A stretch of 64,000 nucleotides of DNA, taken from the NCBI RefSeq assembly GCF_947501665.1, contig NZ_CANMWS010000023.1, positions 38,064-102,063 of the forward strand. Reading direction: 5' to 3'. The translations under genes were made by a program, and so were the position numbers. This document shows, piece after piece, positions 18,501 to 27,800 of this stretch (position 1 is the stretch's first letter; every line of letters begins with the position of its first letter). The notes beneath the pieces are model-generated. The model had not been told where the DNA came from. It saw nothing but the letters and a program-made list of their open reading frames with translations, and searched no databases. The stretch is from an uncultured Shewanella sp. (GTDB lineage Bacteria; Pseudomonadota; Gammaproteobacteria; Enterobacterales; Shewanellaceae).

Positions 18501-18660
18501 TAGCTTTAACGTTAAAGCCATTGATGAAATGGCACTGACCTCAGAAACCAACATTAATCTTAATATTGGATCAGAGGGGGATTCGGGTGGTAGCCTAGGA
18601 CTCCTCTCATTGTTACTCTTGCCTCTATTAAACATGGGCCGCAGGTATAAAAGGCACTAA
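15589..18660 (+). CDS. Large secreted beta-propeller/Ig-like surface protein with GlyGly-CTERM tail
   Basis: 1023 residues. The Sec signal peptide MKHFKKLAIATLLSAQYSHA is followed by roughly 700 residues of short beta-strand repeats that look like a propeller. Three cadherin/He-PIG-like Ig domains follow at about 735-1000, marked by L(D)LLSLFIEEDNDDTLTF, LPQGLSLNEHNHVVGSI and LPSGLSLSDQGIISGAV. The end, GDSGGSLGLLSLLLLPLLNM then GRRYKRH, is a GlyGly-CTERM sorting signal (Gly/Ser motif, hydrophobic helix, basic tail), which rhombosortase cleaves in Shewanella and Vibrio. The ATG has AAAGGA upstream. Inferred to be a type II-secreted, surface-bound protein; ligand unknown. The D/N-rich, AT-rich codon use differs from the core genes around it. 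Confidence 0.82.
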   Translation: MKHFKKLAIATLLSAQYSHAQEHTAQFDTHSLSDNQQKNQQRAIQLGEVKTWHSGTINALNKLSSSGNRVLGWDTSQEYIALFSTETETPALLTEVNLNNLGYEYSNINQVTLINEGTQVLIWGSIKVDTEDNHYQTEPRLSLFSFNDTFNLIEEHSLTINSHYSTMTVFNNHILLSDYNNLTFYIENNQLIEAGTINQNLLPNNIRSFCIDKTSHHIFLAGYGNSWNNQPALSVFKLDETNHQFTHKVSYESDDSYNVLCHDDNNVLIQNYQTITNLAYNTADNTLTEKWQLNTYNDLGDNYDLSNASIYNHTLYFNERDYSPESNIASFTIDDTGLTLLEKTNIYSNDYGNPANLEHILFNNGQLIGLATDLDAIFASTINDNATISSTRLLKDGKFNPPSISNIQYSLLSADGEQLFLLDQNKKNLHLLIKDDSQSYLHAEAIDLSALSANTNLYNSQLLLTEHNQLIIISESSYIVFSINEKNTLSFIHQTNYSDTNYLSFSAQNATFNQENNVLMAFNYNELYFFKLNAQSQFEIITSIENENNDFYNTQLKTLGQYFYTIDNDTITTFIYNDQSNTLSQAAQMAIPYGTRDLLLTENNLYFYNYSSRSIQAYRKQDNGELTLLSLSPLEQNDSDFTLMSPYLAISLNHYNDNINFYHINPKTGIWSFNEKTLPLPSRHSLNFIPSNNRFLKHINLLQDNNNIKEIFQLPIKRAPLIRGQKDKYTFLTESNITLDLLSLFIEEDNDDTLTFKIEGLPQGLSLNEHNHVVGSITQATSGFMTITATDKDGLTTELSLEYDIKASAFNANPSPVIMVNPNQAISLDLMTHFFGEDSTLETNDLIFSLVTSDTLSESSTASNRLTLTDNGLLTGTLVDTGLHSIIITITLDEGVQNILTLDIAVNSAPTVLESSHFTFKASEALSIDLKTLFSDPEGNPLTFDTSSLPSGLSLSDQGIISGAVNQTGHYSFNVKAIDEMALTSETNINLNIGSEGDSGGSLGLLSLLLLPLLNMGRRYKRH

Positions 18661-18668
18661 ATGCCCCT

Positions 18669-18699
18669 AATCAATCAGCCCATCAAGGGCTGATTGATT
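18669..18699. terminator. Convergent terminator hairpin
   Basis: A 13-bp perfect stem AATCAATCAGCCC / GGGCTGATTGATT with an ATCAA loop lies nine bases after the stop of the large secreted protein gene and 14 bases before the stop of the minus-strand permease. It has no clear T-run; probably it serves both convergent genes. Confidence 0.6.
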
Positions 18700-18712
18700 G
18701 TTCCAAATAACG

Positions 18713-19864
18713 CTAATCAAGTGATTTCTTAAAGCGGAATGATGCGACCGCAAGCCCTATTATCGTAAAGCCCAGTAACCATAAACTGTCATTCATCATG
18801 CCCATGACATCGGCATCTCTGAGCACGACCCCTCGTACCAGCCGCATGAAATGCGTGGCCGGTAACATCTCAGCAATCCACTGTGCAGCAGCAGGCATGC
18901 CTTCATAAGGAAACATGAAACCAGATAACAAAATTGACGGCAATAAGATAAAGAAAGTGAGTTGCATAGCTTGCATCTGGGTTTTGGCAATGGTCGATAG
19001 AATGAGCCCCAGCACTAAACTCGCTGAAATAAACAATAAGGTGACCAACAACAGTTGCCACATACTGCCATTAATCGGGACATTGAAAAATAAATGGCCT
19101 GCACCAATAATAATGCCCATTTGGACTAACCCAACAAAAACATAAGGAATGATTTTTCCTATCATTAACTCGATTGAGCGAATAGGTGTCGTAATAAGCA
19201 ACTCTAAATTCCCTTTTTCTTGCTCCCTAACAATCGAAATCGCAGTGAACATGATCATTGTCATGGTCAAAATAATCCCCACAATACCGGGGACAATATT
19301 CACCGCTGAGCGCTGCTCAGGATTATAGAATTGTACAACTTCAAACGTTGCCGACGTTTGATTCTTCGGGTAATCCGATAAGTTAATCATGGGCATATTT
19401 CGAAGCTGCTTAACGGCACTAGCGATAGTCGTATCGGAGCCATCCACGACCCATTGACCAATGGGCTGATCCAAAGAGTATTCAAACTGAGGTGTTTCAC
19501 CATCTTGTGACGCTGCCACCAATTTCTTTGCATACCTGTTCATCAAATCATGGGGGATAATCAATGCCGCTCTGACTTTACCATCAGTAATCGCTTGCAT
19601 AGCGTCTTCAACTGTAGAAAATCTTTCTTTAAAATCGACAACTTGAGTTGCTGAAATTGAATCTATTAATAAATGTGAAAAAGCAGAACTGGCTTGATCG
19701 ACAACGGCAACAGGGATGTGTCTTACCGTCGTATTGATAGCATAACCAAATAAAATCAGCTGCACTAAAGGTAACATCACCACCATACCAAAGGTGACTC
19801 TATCTCGAATAAGTTCAATACACTCTTTATACGTCACAGCTTTAATACGATTAATGACTTTCAT
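18713..19864 (-). CDS. ABC-2 type exporter permease
   Basis: 383-residue inner-membrane permease of the YbhS/YbhR/YhhJ type. It has an N-terminal membrane helix (VTFGMVVMLPLVQLILFGYA), a large periplasmic loop of about residues 50-175, then five C-terminal helices containing the family stretches VPGIVGIILTMTMIMFTAIS, REQEKGNLELL and LLSGFMFPYEGMP. It overlaps the upstream ATPase gene by four bases (ATGA), so the two are translationally coupled. With the adaptor it forms a tripartite efflux system that would need an outer-membrane channel such as TolC. Only one permease gene is present where ybhFSR has two, so it may act as a homodimer. Confidence 0.92.
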   Translation of the reverse strand: MKVINRIKAVTYKECIELIRDRVTFGMVVMLPLVQLILFGYAINTTVRHIPVAVVDQASSAFSHLLIDSISATQVVDFKERFSTVEDAMQAITDGKVRAALIIPHDLMNRYAKKLVAASQDGETPQFEYSLDQPIGQWVVDGSDTTIASAVKQLRNMPMINLSDYPKNQTSATFEVVQFYNPEQRSAVNIVPGIVGIILTMTMIMFTAISIVREQEKGNLELLITTPIRSIELMIGKIIPYVFVGLVQMGIIIGAGHLFFNVPINGSMWQLLLVTLLFISASLVLGLILSTIAKTQMQAMQLTFFILLPSILLSGFMFPYEGMPAAAQWIAEMLPATHFMRLVRGVVLRDADVMGMMNDSLWLLGFTIIGLAVASFRFKKSLD

Positions 19865-20790
19865 TGACGCCCCTCCCCCGTACAGTTCACAAAGACATCT
19901 TCTAAGCTAGGCCGTACTACCTTAATATCACGTGGCTGCATTTGCTCTGGTACTTGCTCCCTTAACCAAGCAACAGGATCATTAATATTGTCTTTAATTA
20001 ATACTCTTAAATGCACGCCTTGCTGAGCCACAGAGATCACTGAATTCAGTTGAGTTAATACCTCTTTTAACTGCCTTAATCCCTCACCGCCAACCTCAAC
20101 AACTTGTGCTCCCATATCTTGCATTAATTGTTGAGGTGTTCCATCTGCCCGCAAACACCCCGCTTCTAAAATGGCCAGAGAATGACAACGCTCAGCCTCA
20201 TCCATATAATGAGTGGAGACTAAAATGGTTGAACCTGTATCACAAATATCAAACAGCCTTTCCCAAAATTCTCGCCTATTTTGTGGATCAACCGCAGAAG
20301 TGGGCTCATCAAGAAATAATAATTCAGGTTTATGTAATGTCGCCGCCGCCAAGGCTAATCGTTGTTTTTGCCCACCACTTAAACTGCCTGCTCTTTGCTT
20401 TCTTCGTTTATCAAGTTCATAGACGCTAAGCAATTCTTCGACACGCTTACGCTCGTCATGGCGACCCAGTCCAAACACTTGTGCAATAAAGCGCAAATTT
20501 TCTTCAATGGTTAACTGCTCGTACAAAGAAAACTTTTGTGTCATATAACCAATACGTAACCGCAACGCCTCAATTTGATTAGGTAAATCCAAATCTAATA
20601 CATTCACACTGCCTTGAGTGGGGGTTAAAAGCCCAGTCAATAACCGAATACTCGTTGATTTTCCACATCCATTAGGGCCTAAAAAACCATAAATTTTACC
20701 TCTTGGTACATTGATACTTAAGTTATCAACCGCCGTAAAATCACCAAATTTACGGGTTAACCCTTTCGCTTGAATCGCATATTCACTCAT
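19861..20790 (-). CDS. ABC exporter ATP-binding subunit
   Basis: 309-residue ATPase powering the adjacent permease. Walker A is GPNGCGKST at about residues 38-46, followed by a Q-loop (YMTQKFSLYEQLT), the signature LSGGQKQRLALAAA, Walker B LLFLDEPTSAVDP and the switch histidine in STHYMDEAERC. A C-terminal extension of about 70 residues ends with SLEDVFVNCTGEG, typical of the drug-export (DrrA/YhiH) subfamily. Four-base overlaps join it to the adaptor gene upstream and the permease gene downstream. Substrate unknown. Confidence 0.93.
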   Translation of the reverse strand: MSEYAIQAKGLTRKFGDFTAVDNLSINVPRGKIYGFLGPNGCGKSTSIRLLTGLLTPTQGSVNVLDLDLPNQIEALRLRIGYMTQKFSLYEQLTIEENLRFIAQVFGLGRHDERKRVEELLSVYELDKRRKQRAGSLSGGQKQRLALAAATLHKPELLFLDEPTSAVDPQNRREFWERLFDICDTGSTILVSTHYMDEAERCHSLAILEAGCLRADGTPQQLMQDMGAQVVEVGGEGLRQLKEVLTQLNSVISVAQQGVHLRVLIKDNINDPVAWLREQVPEQMQPRDIKVVRPSLEDVFVNCTGEGRQ

Positions 20791-21761
20791 GGCATAACCA
20801 CCTGTGCTGGCAGGCCGCTAGGTAAGTCTTTAGCCGTATCTGGTAAATTAACATCTGCTAGATAAACGAGTCGACTACGCTCTTTTTCATTTAGCGCGTA
20901 ATAAGGAGTATAAGCTGAGTCCATTGAAATCCATGAAATTCTTCCTTGAAAAGGAGTCTCGACCCCGTCAACTCTCACCGTCACTTCACTACCCACTTTT
21001 AACTTAGCTCGATACGGCTCAGGAATATAGGCTCGCACATAAGGTGTATCACCACTTAAAATCACAGCAACAGGCGAATTTTTAGATACCCGTTCCCCTA
21101 AATTCCACGGTAAACTATCTAAAATACCATCTCTCGTCGCAGTAACACTTAATTGGTCATACGTTAATTTTTCAGATTGATAAACCGCCTTAGCAGCCGC
21201 AAGACTGGCTTCGGCTGATTCTAAATCTTCTGGCCGAGTACCATTCGTTAACTTCAATAAGGCTTCTCTGGCATTATTTCGACTCGCTAAGCTGGTTTTT
21301 TGATTCGCCACATCTTGATCGTATTGCGCTTTTGACGTTAAATTTGATGCAAGCAAATCTTTTGTTCTCGCTAAGGTTTTTTCTGCTAATGCTAAACTAG
21401 CTTCTGCATCATTCAGTGTGGCCTGCGCTGCAGCCACGTCCTCTTTTCGAGAACCATTTTGTAGCTTCACCAAGTTAGCCTCTTGCTCGGCGACATCTGC
21501 AAGGGTTTTATCAACAATTGCCTTTTGACGTAAATTATAAAGTTGAACCAGTAAATCTCCTTTTTTAACACGATCCCCTCTTTTAAAAGGCAATGCAGTC
21601 ACGATTTCATCAGCGGTAGCCGTTAACGCCACTCGTTCTCTGATCAACGAACCTAGTGCGACTTTACCATCGAGATTTTGCCCACAACTGGTGATTAATA
21701 ACACTAGTGGCAGCCAAAAAATAAAACGCCATTGATTCAAATTAACATTCAGCACATGCAT
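20787..21761 (-). CDS. HlyD-family periplasmic adaptor lipoprotein of ABC exporter
   Basis: 324 residues. The signal sequence ends with a lipobox (LLITSC), so the protein is probably lipid-anchored. A split biotinyl-lipoyl domain (ADEIVTALPFKRGDRVKKGD ... VTATRDGILDSLPWNLGERV) flanks a long helical hairpin made of two similar repeats (LADVAEQEANLVKLQNGSRK and SLASRNNAREALLKLTNGTR), each followed by a similar E-D stretch. A beta-barrel follows. It resembles E. coli YbhG. AAGGGG lies ahead of the ATG. It is first gene of the exporter operon and divergent from a TetR gene, its likely regulator, as with CecR and ybhG-type genes. Confidence 0.9.
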   Translation of the reverse strand: MHVLNVNLNQWRFIFWLPLVLLITSCGQNLDGKVALGSLIRERVALTATADEIVTALPFKRGDRVKKGDLLVQLYNLRQKAIVDKTLADVAEQEANLVKLQNGSRKEDVAAAQATLNDAEASLALAEKTLARTKDLLASNLTSKAQYDQDVANQKTSLASRNNAREALLKLTNGTRPEDLESAEASLAAAKAVYQSEKLTYDQLSVTATRDGILDSLPWNLGERVSKNSPVAVILSGDTPYVRAYIPEPYRAKLKVGSEVTVRVDGVETPFQGRISWISMDSAYTPYYALNEKERSRLVYLADVNLPDTAKDLPSGLPAQVVMP

Positions 21762-22124
21762 TCAGTTTCCCCTTAAACACTCACAGATTGAAATCAGCCT
21801 AGATTAAATTTAGAACAGTTTTTACATTCAAGAAAGGCATCTAAAGCCACTATTAGTGATAAAACAAAATAAGGGTTATTCAGCCACTTTCATAAAAATG
21901 GAATATAATCTGGAACACGGTTTTATTGCAAGCAAGGGATTGCAATAAAATTCCTCAAACTGGCGCAAAATGAGGAATAAGGAGCTTAACTAAGTTCAAT
22001 AACACTAGAAATAGTCGTCATCAGAATTGACTTTATTATAAACTTCAATGTTGAATTATCGGTATCGATAAAGACATTAACACTGTATCCCTTATTTATC
22101 ATCGAAATTGAGTAAAAAATTATA
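21762..22124. promoter_or_regulatory. Divergent promoter region of ABC exporter operon and TetR gene
   Basis: 363 bases without a gene, between the adaptor gene (minus) and the TetR gene (plus). The most conspicuous feature is an 11-bp perfect inverted repeat TTTTATTGCAA / TTGCAATAAAA at 21921-21950 with an 8-base spacer. It is a candidate operator or the stem of an mRNA leader. A TetR site here would fit the usual divergent layout, but typical TetR operators have shorter spacers. Confidence 0.5.
21921..21950. promoter_or_regulatory. Inverted repeat in the divergent exporter/TetR promoter region
   Basis: TTTTATTGCAA-GCAAGGGA-TTGCAATAAAA, a perfect 11-bp dyad. It is placed 160-190 bases from the adaptor start and 175-204 bases from the TetR start. 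Candidate operator; binding protein unproven. Confidence 0.4.
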
Positions 22125-22733
22125 ATGCCTAAAAAAATCAATCAATCGGATATCTTTACTGCTGCTGTTGATGTGTATTCTCAGCAAGGTTATATCAATA
22201 CTTCCATGAGAGAGATAGCCCAACGGGTCTCCATTAATGAAGCAACACTATTTAGACGTTTTGGCACAAAAGCTGAGTTATTGACTCAAGCACTCACCGA
22301 TTTATTATCTCGAGCAGATATCGCTAACGTCACTTTTTCCGGTGTGTTAGAAACCGATCTTTACAATATTGCAGTAGCTTACAAAAAAACAAACGCGTTA
22401 TTGGGTGCAGCAGTTCTTAATTTAATGACTGAGCTATCGAGACATAAAGAATTACAAGCAGCAGCCATTGTACTTAATCAAAATACCGCACGTATCACCG
22501 CTATATTGCAACAGTATCAACAAACAGGGCAACTTATTCCATGTGATCCCATTATTTTACTAACACAATTTATTGCACCTTTAATAATTCGAGCTCAATT
22601 TGGACGGGCTTTAGGTCAAACGAAAGATGACTCTTTTAAAGCGATGACAGATGTAAGAAATCATGTCGATGGATTTTTAAGAGGTCATCAAGGTATAACT
22701 AATGACAATAAGAAAAACACTAAAAAGCAGTAA
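22125..22733 (+). CDS. TetR-family regulator of the divergent ABC exporter
   Basis: 202 residues. A clear N-terminal helix-turn-helix domain (INQSDIFTAAVDVYSQQGYI, MREIAQRVSINEATLFRRFG, TKAELLTQAL) is followed by an all-helical ligand domain. Its divergence from the adaptor-ATPase-permease operon is the layout of E. coli cecR with ybhGFSR, so it probably represses the exporter and itself until a ligand binds. The ATG at 22125 is preceded only by a weak GAG. Family certain; regulatory target inferred from position. Confidence 0.9.
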   Translation: MPKKINQSDIFTAAVDVYSQQGYINTSMREIAQRVSINEATLFRRFGTKAELLTQALTDLLSRADIANVTFSGVLETDLYNIAVAYKKTNALLGAAVLNLMTELSRHKELQAAAIVLNQNTARITAILQQYQQTGQLIPCDPIILLTQFIAPLIIRAQFGRALGQTKDDSFKAMTDVRNHVDGFLRGHQGITNDNKKNTKKQ

Positions 22734-23044
22734 TAGTATGAAAATAAAAGACGAATTCTCCCACCTCAAGACAAGGGTGTGATTCAAAATCAACGTAATA
22801 AAGATCATAAAAGTATTAGATTAAAGTGCTAACAAAAATCTGATTAATGACGTTTAACAAGTTGATTTTATAGACTCAGGCTATTATTATCTAAATAAAA
22901 AAGCTTAACGTGGAAAATATGAGTGAAAGCCCACCTAAGAGTAAGTCAAAATAGCCATATACCGAGACATCATTTAGCTCAAGCAGTTAATTGTGGTCAA
23001 AATAAGAAAAAGAGAAACAATGAATGCCTTTTATTTCAAAGGCA
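22734..23044. other. Gene-less gap between the TetR gene and zapC
   Basis: 311 AT-rich bases with no plausible gene. The only structure seen is an AATGCCTTT / AAAGGCATT hairpin at 23023-23046 that overlaps the zapC stop. It may act as a weak terminator for zapC. It has no clean U-run. Confidence 0.45.
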
Positions 23045-23578
23045 TTAGGCCGCAACAACTTGCTCTCTCACCACTAGGGGTAACAAGCGATCATGCATAA
23101 CTTTTATGGTATCAAATTGCTTCAAGCTTTTTTTCTCAGTTAGCATGCAACGCTCTGATAGTAACATAATTAAAGAAGCCTGCAATCCGGGTTCCACAAC
23201 CAAAACAGTGACTTGCTCTGTTGCAGTTTGCAGATGAAATAATTTTCCAACCTCACTGTAAACACAAACATCAGACACAGTAAAATACCAAGACTTTGGC
23301 ATCTCAGGTTTGAGTAAAAAGTAAGCTGCAGTCGCATTTAACGCCATTTGAACAATATGTGCATCATTACACGATAAGGCTTGCTTCAAACGCTCAGCTA
23401 CTTGAATATAATACTTCGCGTGCTCGACACTGAATATTTGTGATGTTTTCGCATCAGGGATTAAGACTTTTGGTGTATATGGCGTTAAAAATTCCATTTC
23501 ATCGCCTAACGAAACACTCAACACATTATAACTATCGTTATACACCCATTGCCATTCCTTGTTTGGCATCAACAACAT
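23045..23578 (-). CDS. zapC: Cell division protein ZapC
   Basis: Cytoplasmic FtsZ-associated protein that promotes protofilament bundling. It matches the family by NKEWQWVYND near the start, LNATAAYFLLKPEMPKSWYF in the middle, and EQVTVLVVEPGLQASLIMLL then KQFDTIKVMHDRL near the end. The first tryptophan stands at residue 9, as in E. coli ZapC (MRIKPDDNW), which supports the ATG at 23578 although its AGAGG is only two bases away. A second ATG three codons in would give 174 residues. The pyrD-zapC adjacency is the same as in E. coli (pyrD-ycbW). 177 residues, full length. Confidence 0.9.
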   Translation of the reverse strand: MLLMPNKEWQWVYNDSYNVLSVSLGDEMEFLTPYTPKVLIPDAKTSQIFSVEHAKYYIQVAERLKQALSCNDAHIVQMALNATAAYFLLKPEMPKSWYFTVSDVCVYSEVGKLFHLQTATEQVTVLVVEPGLQASLIMLLSERCMLTEKKSLKQFDTIKVMHDRLLPLVVREQVVAA

Positions 23579-23798
23579 AACCTCTACCTATCATAGTCAT
23601 ACAAGGTGATAATAGTGTATATTCCCACCTATATCAAAGTTAATTTATATCCTTATAAACAAAACATCGAAATAAGATCTTGATATCAATCTGCCTGTCA
23701 TAGTGAAATTGTACCACATTGATAAACAAGTCAGATTGATACTCCACTATACGATAAAGAAATCTTATTTCAAATACAACTATCAAATGAATATAGAT

Positions 23799-24818
23799 TT
23801 ATTTTATACTGTAAGCATCAATAATTCGTTTAATAAGTTGAGGGCCTTTGTAAATAAAGCCTGAATAAACCTGCACTAAGCTAGCACCGGCATCAAATTT
23901 ATTTAATGCTGCTGTTGCAGTAGTGATCCCTCCTACAGCAATAATCGGTATTTTCCCACCAATATGATCCGATAAGGCTTGCACAACGGAAGTCGATAAA
24001 CGATCAAGGGGTAAGCCACTTAACCCTCCCGCCTCCTCACCAAAAGGTAAATGTTTCACGCTTTCTCGCTCCAATGTCGTATTAGTCGCAATAATACCGT
24101 CAAATTGATTTTTTATCACTGAAGCTGAAATGTCTTTTATTTCATCCATCGATAAGTCAGGCGCAATTTTTAACGCAAGCGGAACATATCGCCCATAGTG
24201 ACTCGCCAATTCACTCTGCTTTTCTTTAAGGGTTAATAACAATTCATCAAGCAAAGCCCCATATTGCAAACTTCTCAATCCGGGGGTATTAGGCGAAGAA
24301 ATATTCACCGTAATATAGGCTGCAAAAGGGTATACTTTTTCCATACAAATGAGATAGTCATCTTTCCCTTTCTCAACAGGAGTATCTTTATTTTTACCGA
24401 TATTCACCCCAACGAGGGCATTAGATTTCACCGCTTGTAAATTACTAACAAGGTAATCTACCCCTTTATTATTAAAGCCCATACGATTGATAATAGCTTG
24501 CGCTTTCTCTAATCTAAACAATCTTGGTTTAGGGTTACCCGCCTGTGCTCTAGGTGTCACAGTACCCACTTCAACAAAACCAAATCCCATAGCATGAAAG
24601 GCATCAATACATTCACCATTTTTATCAAGACCCGCAGCCAAACCAACAGGATTTGGAAACGTTATCCCCATTACGGTTACAGGAGCTGATTTCACCTTCT
24701 GTGCATAAAGTCCATTCAATGGAGAATGTGCCGTCGACTTCAAACTACAAAGAGCAAGCTCATGTGCTCGCTCTGCATCCATTTTAAACATGAACTTTTG
24801 CGCAATTTTATAAAACAT
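23799..24818 (-). CDS. pyrD: Dihydroorotate dehydrogenase (quinone), class 2
   Basis: Membrane-associated FMN enzyme that oxidises dihydroorotate to orotate in pyrimidine synthesis, passing electrons to quinone. It has an N-terminal amphipathic helix (MFYKIAQKFMFKMDAERAHE), NPVGLAAGLDKNGECIDA, the nucleophile-serine loop NISSPNTPGLRSLQYG, IATNTTL and the FMN-phosphate stretch GGITTATAALNKFDAGASLV. The start at 24818 has a perfect GAGGAAAAC and matches the E. coli start; the longer frame to 24851 runs into the upstream terminator and is rejected. 339 residues. It is located just past the gdhB terminator, so its own promoter must lie within or before the end of gdhB. Confidence 0.97.
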   Translation of the reverse strand: MFYKIAQKFMFKMDAERAHELALCSLKSTAHSPLNGLYAQKVKSAPVTVMGITFPNPVGLAAGLDKNGECIDAFHAMGFGFVEVGTVTPRAQAGNPKPRLFRLEKAQAIINRMGFNNKGVDYLVSNLQAVKSNALVGVNIGKNKDTPVEKGKDDYLICMEKVYPFAAYITVNISSPNTPGLRSLQYGALLDELLLTLKEKQSELASHYGRYVPLALKIAPDLSMDEIKDISASVIKNQFDGIIATNTTLERESVKHLPFGEEAGGLSGLPLDRLSTSVVQALSDHIGGKIPIIAVGGITTATAALNKFDAGASLVQVYSGFIYKGPQLIKRIIDAYSIK

Positions 24819-24834
24819 GTTTTCCTCAAACGTT

Positions 24835-24862
24835 AAAAAAAGCCCCGGCAATTGCCAGGGCT
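24835..24862 (-). terminator. Rho-independent terminator of the NAD-glutamate dehydrogenase gene
   Basis: On the minus strand, an 11-bp stem AGCCCTGGCAA / TTGCCGGGGCT (one C-A mismatch) is followed by seven U residues. It sits 17 bases past the gdhB stop and only a few bases before the pyrD Shine-Dalgarno. Its T-run is therefore part of the pyrD leader. Confidence 0.85.
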
Positions 24863-24879
24863 ATTATCAAAGTAACTAT

Positions 24880-27800
24880 TTAAGCTTGACCTTCACAATG
24901 AATGATCAATAAATTAAGCTCACGTAAGGCCACTGAGAACTTAGCAAACTCATGACTTTGTGATGTTTTAAAGTCTGCTAGCATATGGAACCACCGTTCC
25001 AGTAAGCCTTGATGGCCCTCAATCCATTCTTCAATCAGCGGCTCAGCAGTCAACTCCTTGGTACAACTTCTCAGGACCACTGAACACAATGAGCGCTGCT
25101 GCCAATCCAGCTCTTCTCTGAAGGCAGCTCTAGCCAATGCTTGCCAGTGGTTGGCCACTGGCTGAGCACCAATCTGATCCAAGAACCAATGTAAATCCAC
25201 TTTTGAACCCAATTTGAAATAAGTCTCAGCTACTAAATTAATGGGTTTAGATTCTAAATCAACAATTTGAGCAATATCCAGTGATGAAAATAATGTACTG
25301 ACATTCGCAACAGACATCGCTAATTTCTCTGGTACGCCTTCATTCACTAATGCTTGGGCTTCAGAAAGAATAGTATCCACTTCTTCTTGCACCATATATT
25401 GATGTACTGTTTCATTCAGCTCATCAAACACAGGTTTAAAGAAAGCAACACTTTGCTCAATGCTCATATTACGATTACGATGACGTAAGAACCAACGACT
25501 AGCACGGCGAATATTACGGCGTAACTGATGTAACATCTCACATTGCACCAATGCCGGCATTAACTCATTTAGCGCAATAATTTCTTTCGTCGTTTGCTCT
25601 AAACTAAAAACTTCACTGGCCATCGTATAACAAGTGGCCACTTCAGTGATCGTCGCCCCTGTTTCTTCTTGCATCCGCTGAACAAAATTCAGCCCCATGT
25701 TATTGACAATACCATTAGCAAGAGAGGTGGCAATAATCTCTCCCTTCAATGGATGCTGATCCATGTTCTCTGTATATTTCGCTTGTAATTGCTCAGGGAA
25801 ATATGCCACCAATGACTGCTTAATAAAAGAATCTTCAGTAATTTCAGGGATCAATAACTGCTCTTTCAATAGCATTTTTGCATAAGCAACCAACACGGAT
25901 AATTCAGGGCGTGTTAACGGCTGCCCTTTCACTAAGCGGTCAGCTAAATCATCTTCAGTGGGTAAAAACTCTAATGCACGATCAAGCTTACCTTCTTTTT
26001 CTAGGTAATGAATAAAGCGAATTTGCTCTTTTAATTCATCGCCACCACGCACTTGAGTCACCGAAATACTGCGAGTTTGTGCCTTACAATCGTCTAATAC
26101 AATACGACTCACTTCTTGGGTCATATCTTCAAGTAAACGATTGCGTTGCTTCAATGTCATTTCACCTTCTGCTACCAGAGCATTAAGCAAAATTTTGATA
26201 TTCACTTCAATATCAGAGCAATCGACGCCGCCCACATTATCAACAAAGTCGGTGTTCATGCGGCCGCCATTTGCGGTATATTCAATACGCCCCAGCTGAG
26301 TACAACCTAAGTTACCACCTTCACCAATAATCTTGGCTTTCACTTCGTTACCGTTGACACGCAAGCTATCATTAGCGCGATCACCCACCTCAGCATGAGA
26401 TTCACTGCTGGCTTTGACGTAAGTGCCAATACCACCATTCCAGAGTAAATCCACTTCCATTTTAAGTAGCTGCTTTAACAGCTCAATGGGTGTCATGTTG
26501 GTTTTTTGTGTGCCCAACATGGTTTTCATTTCACTGGATAAGGGAATCGATTTTGCAGAGCGCAAGAAGACTCCGCCCCCTTTTGAGATCAGCTCTTTAT
26601 TATAATCTTCCCAACTTGAGCGAGGTAACACGAACAAACGTTCACGTTCTGCATAGCTCTTTTCAACATCAGGATTAGGATCGATAAAGATATGCATATG
26701 GTTAAATGCGGCAATCAAACGCGTGTGTTTTGATAATAACATGCCATTACCAAATACATCTCCCCCCATATCACCGACCGCTAAACAGGTAAAATCAGTG
26801 GTTTGACAATTAACCCCCATTTCACGGAAATGACGTTTAACCGACTCCCAGGCACCCCGAGCTGTGATCCCCATTTTTTTATGATCGTACCCGTTACTGC
26901 CACCAGAGGCAAAGGCATCCCCCAGCCAGAAGTTATATTCTTCTGCAATACCATTGGCAATATCAGAGAAGGTTGCTGTACCTTTATCCGCTGCAACGAC
27001 CAGATAAGCATCATCTTCATCATGACGAACCACATTACTCGGCGGTACAATTTCACCATTAATAATGTTATCGCTGATATCTAACAAGCCACGGATAAAT
27101 AACTTATAACAAGCCTGCCCTTCAGCAAAAAAGGCTTCACGTCCACCTTCTGTGGGCAATTGTTTACAAACAAAGCCCCCTTTCGCCCCAACAGGAACGA
27201 TCACAGTATTCTTAACTTGTTGTGCTTTCACAAGCCCTAATACTTCGGTACGAAAATCTTCACGACGATCTGACCAACGCAGCCCTCCACGTGCCACTTT
27301 ACCACCACGCAAGTGCACGCCCTCAACACGAGGCGAGTAAACAAAAATTTCATACTTAGGTAAAGGACGCGGCATTTCTGGAATTTGATCTGGCGCAAAT
27401 TTAAACGAAATATACGGCTTCACTCCACCTTGCTCAGTCACTTGGTAGAAGTTGGTGCGATTAGTCGCATTGATTAAATCAAGATAACGATGAATGATAC
27501 GATCATCATCTAAGCTGGATACGTCATTTAACCGTAAATCGATTTGTTCGACGAACTTATTAACCGTACGCGTCTTCAACTTAGGATTAAATTTACGTAT
27601 ATACATCTTAACCAGTAAGTCAGCTATCTGTGGATAACGACTAAAGGTTTCTTCAATATAGGCTTGACTAAAGGTTGAATCAATTTGACGCATATATTTA
27701 GCATAAGCACGCAAGACTGATACTTCTCGGCCAGTTAATCCTGTCGATAGCACCAAACGGTTAAAGCCATCATCTTCCAGTTTTTTATTCCATACTTGCG

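Noticed and set aside
24819..24851. Longer pyrD start
   Set aside because: It would place the start in the gdhB terminator; the ATG at 24818 has a perfect Shine-Dalgarno and matches the family start.
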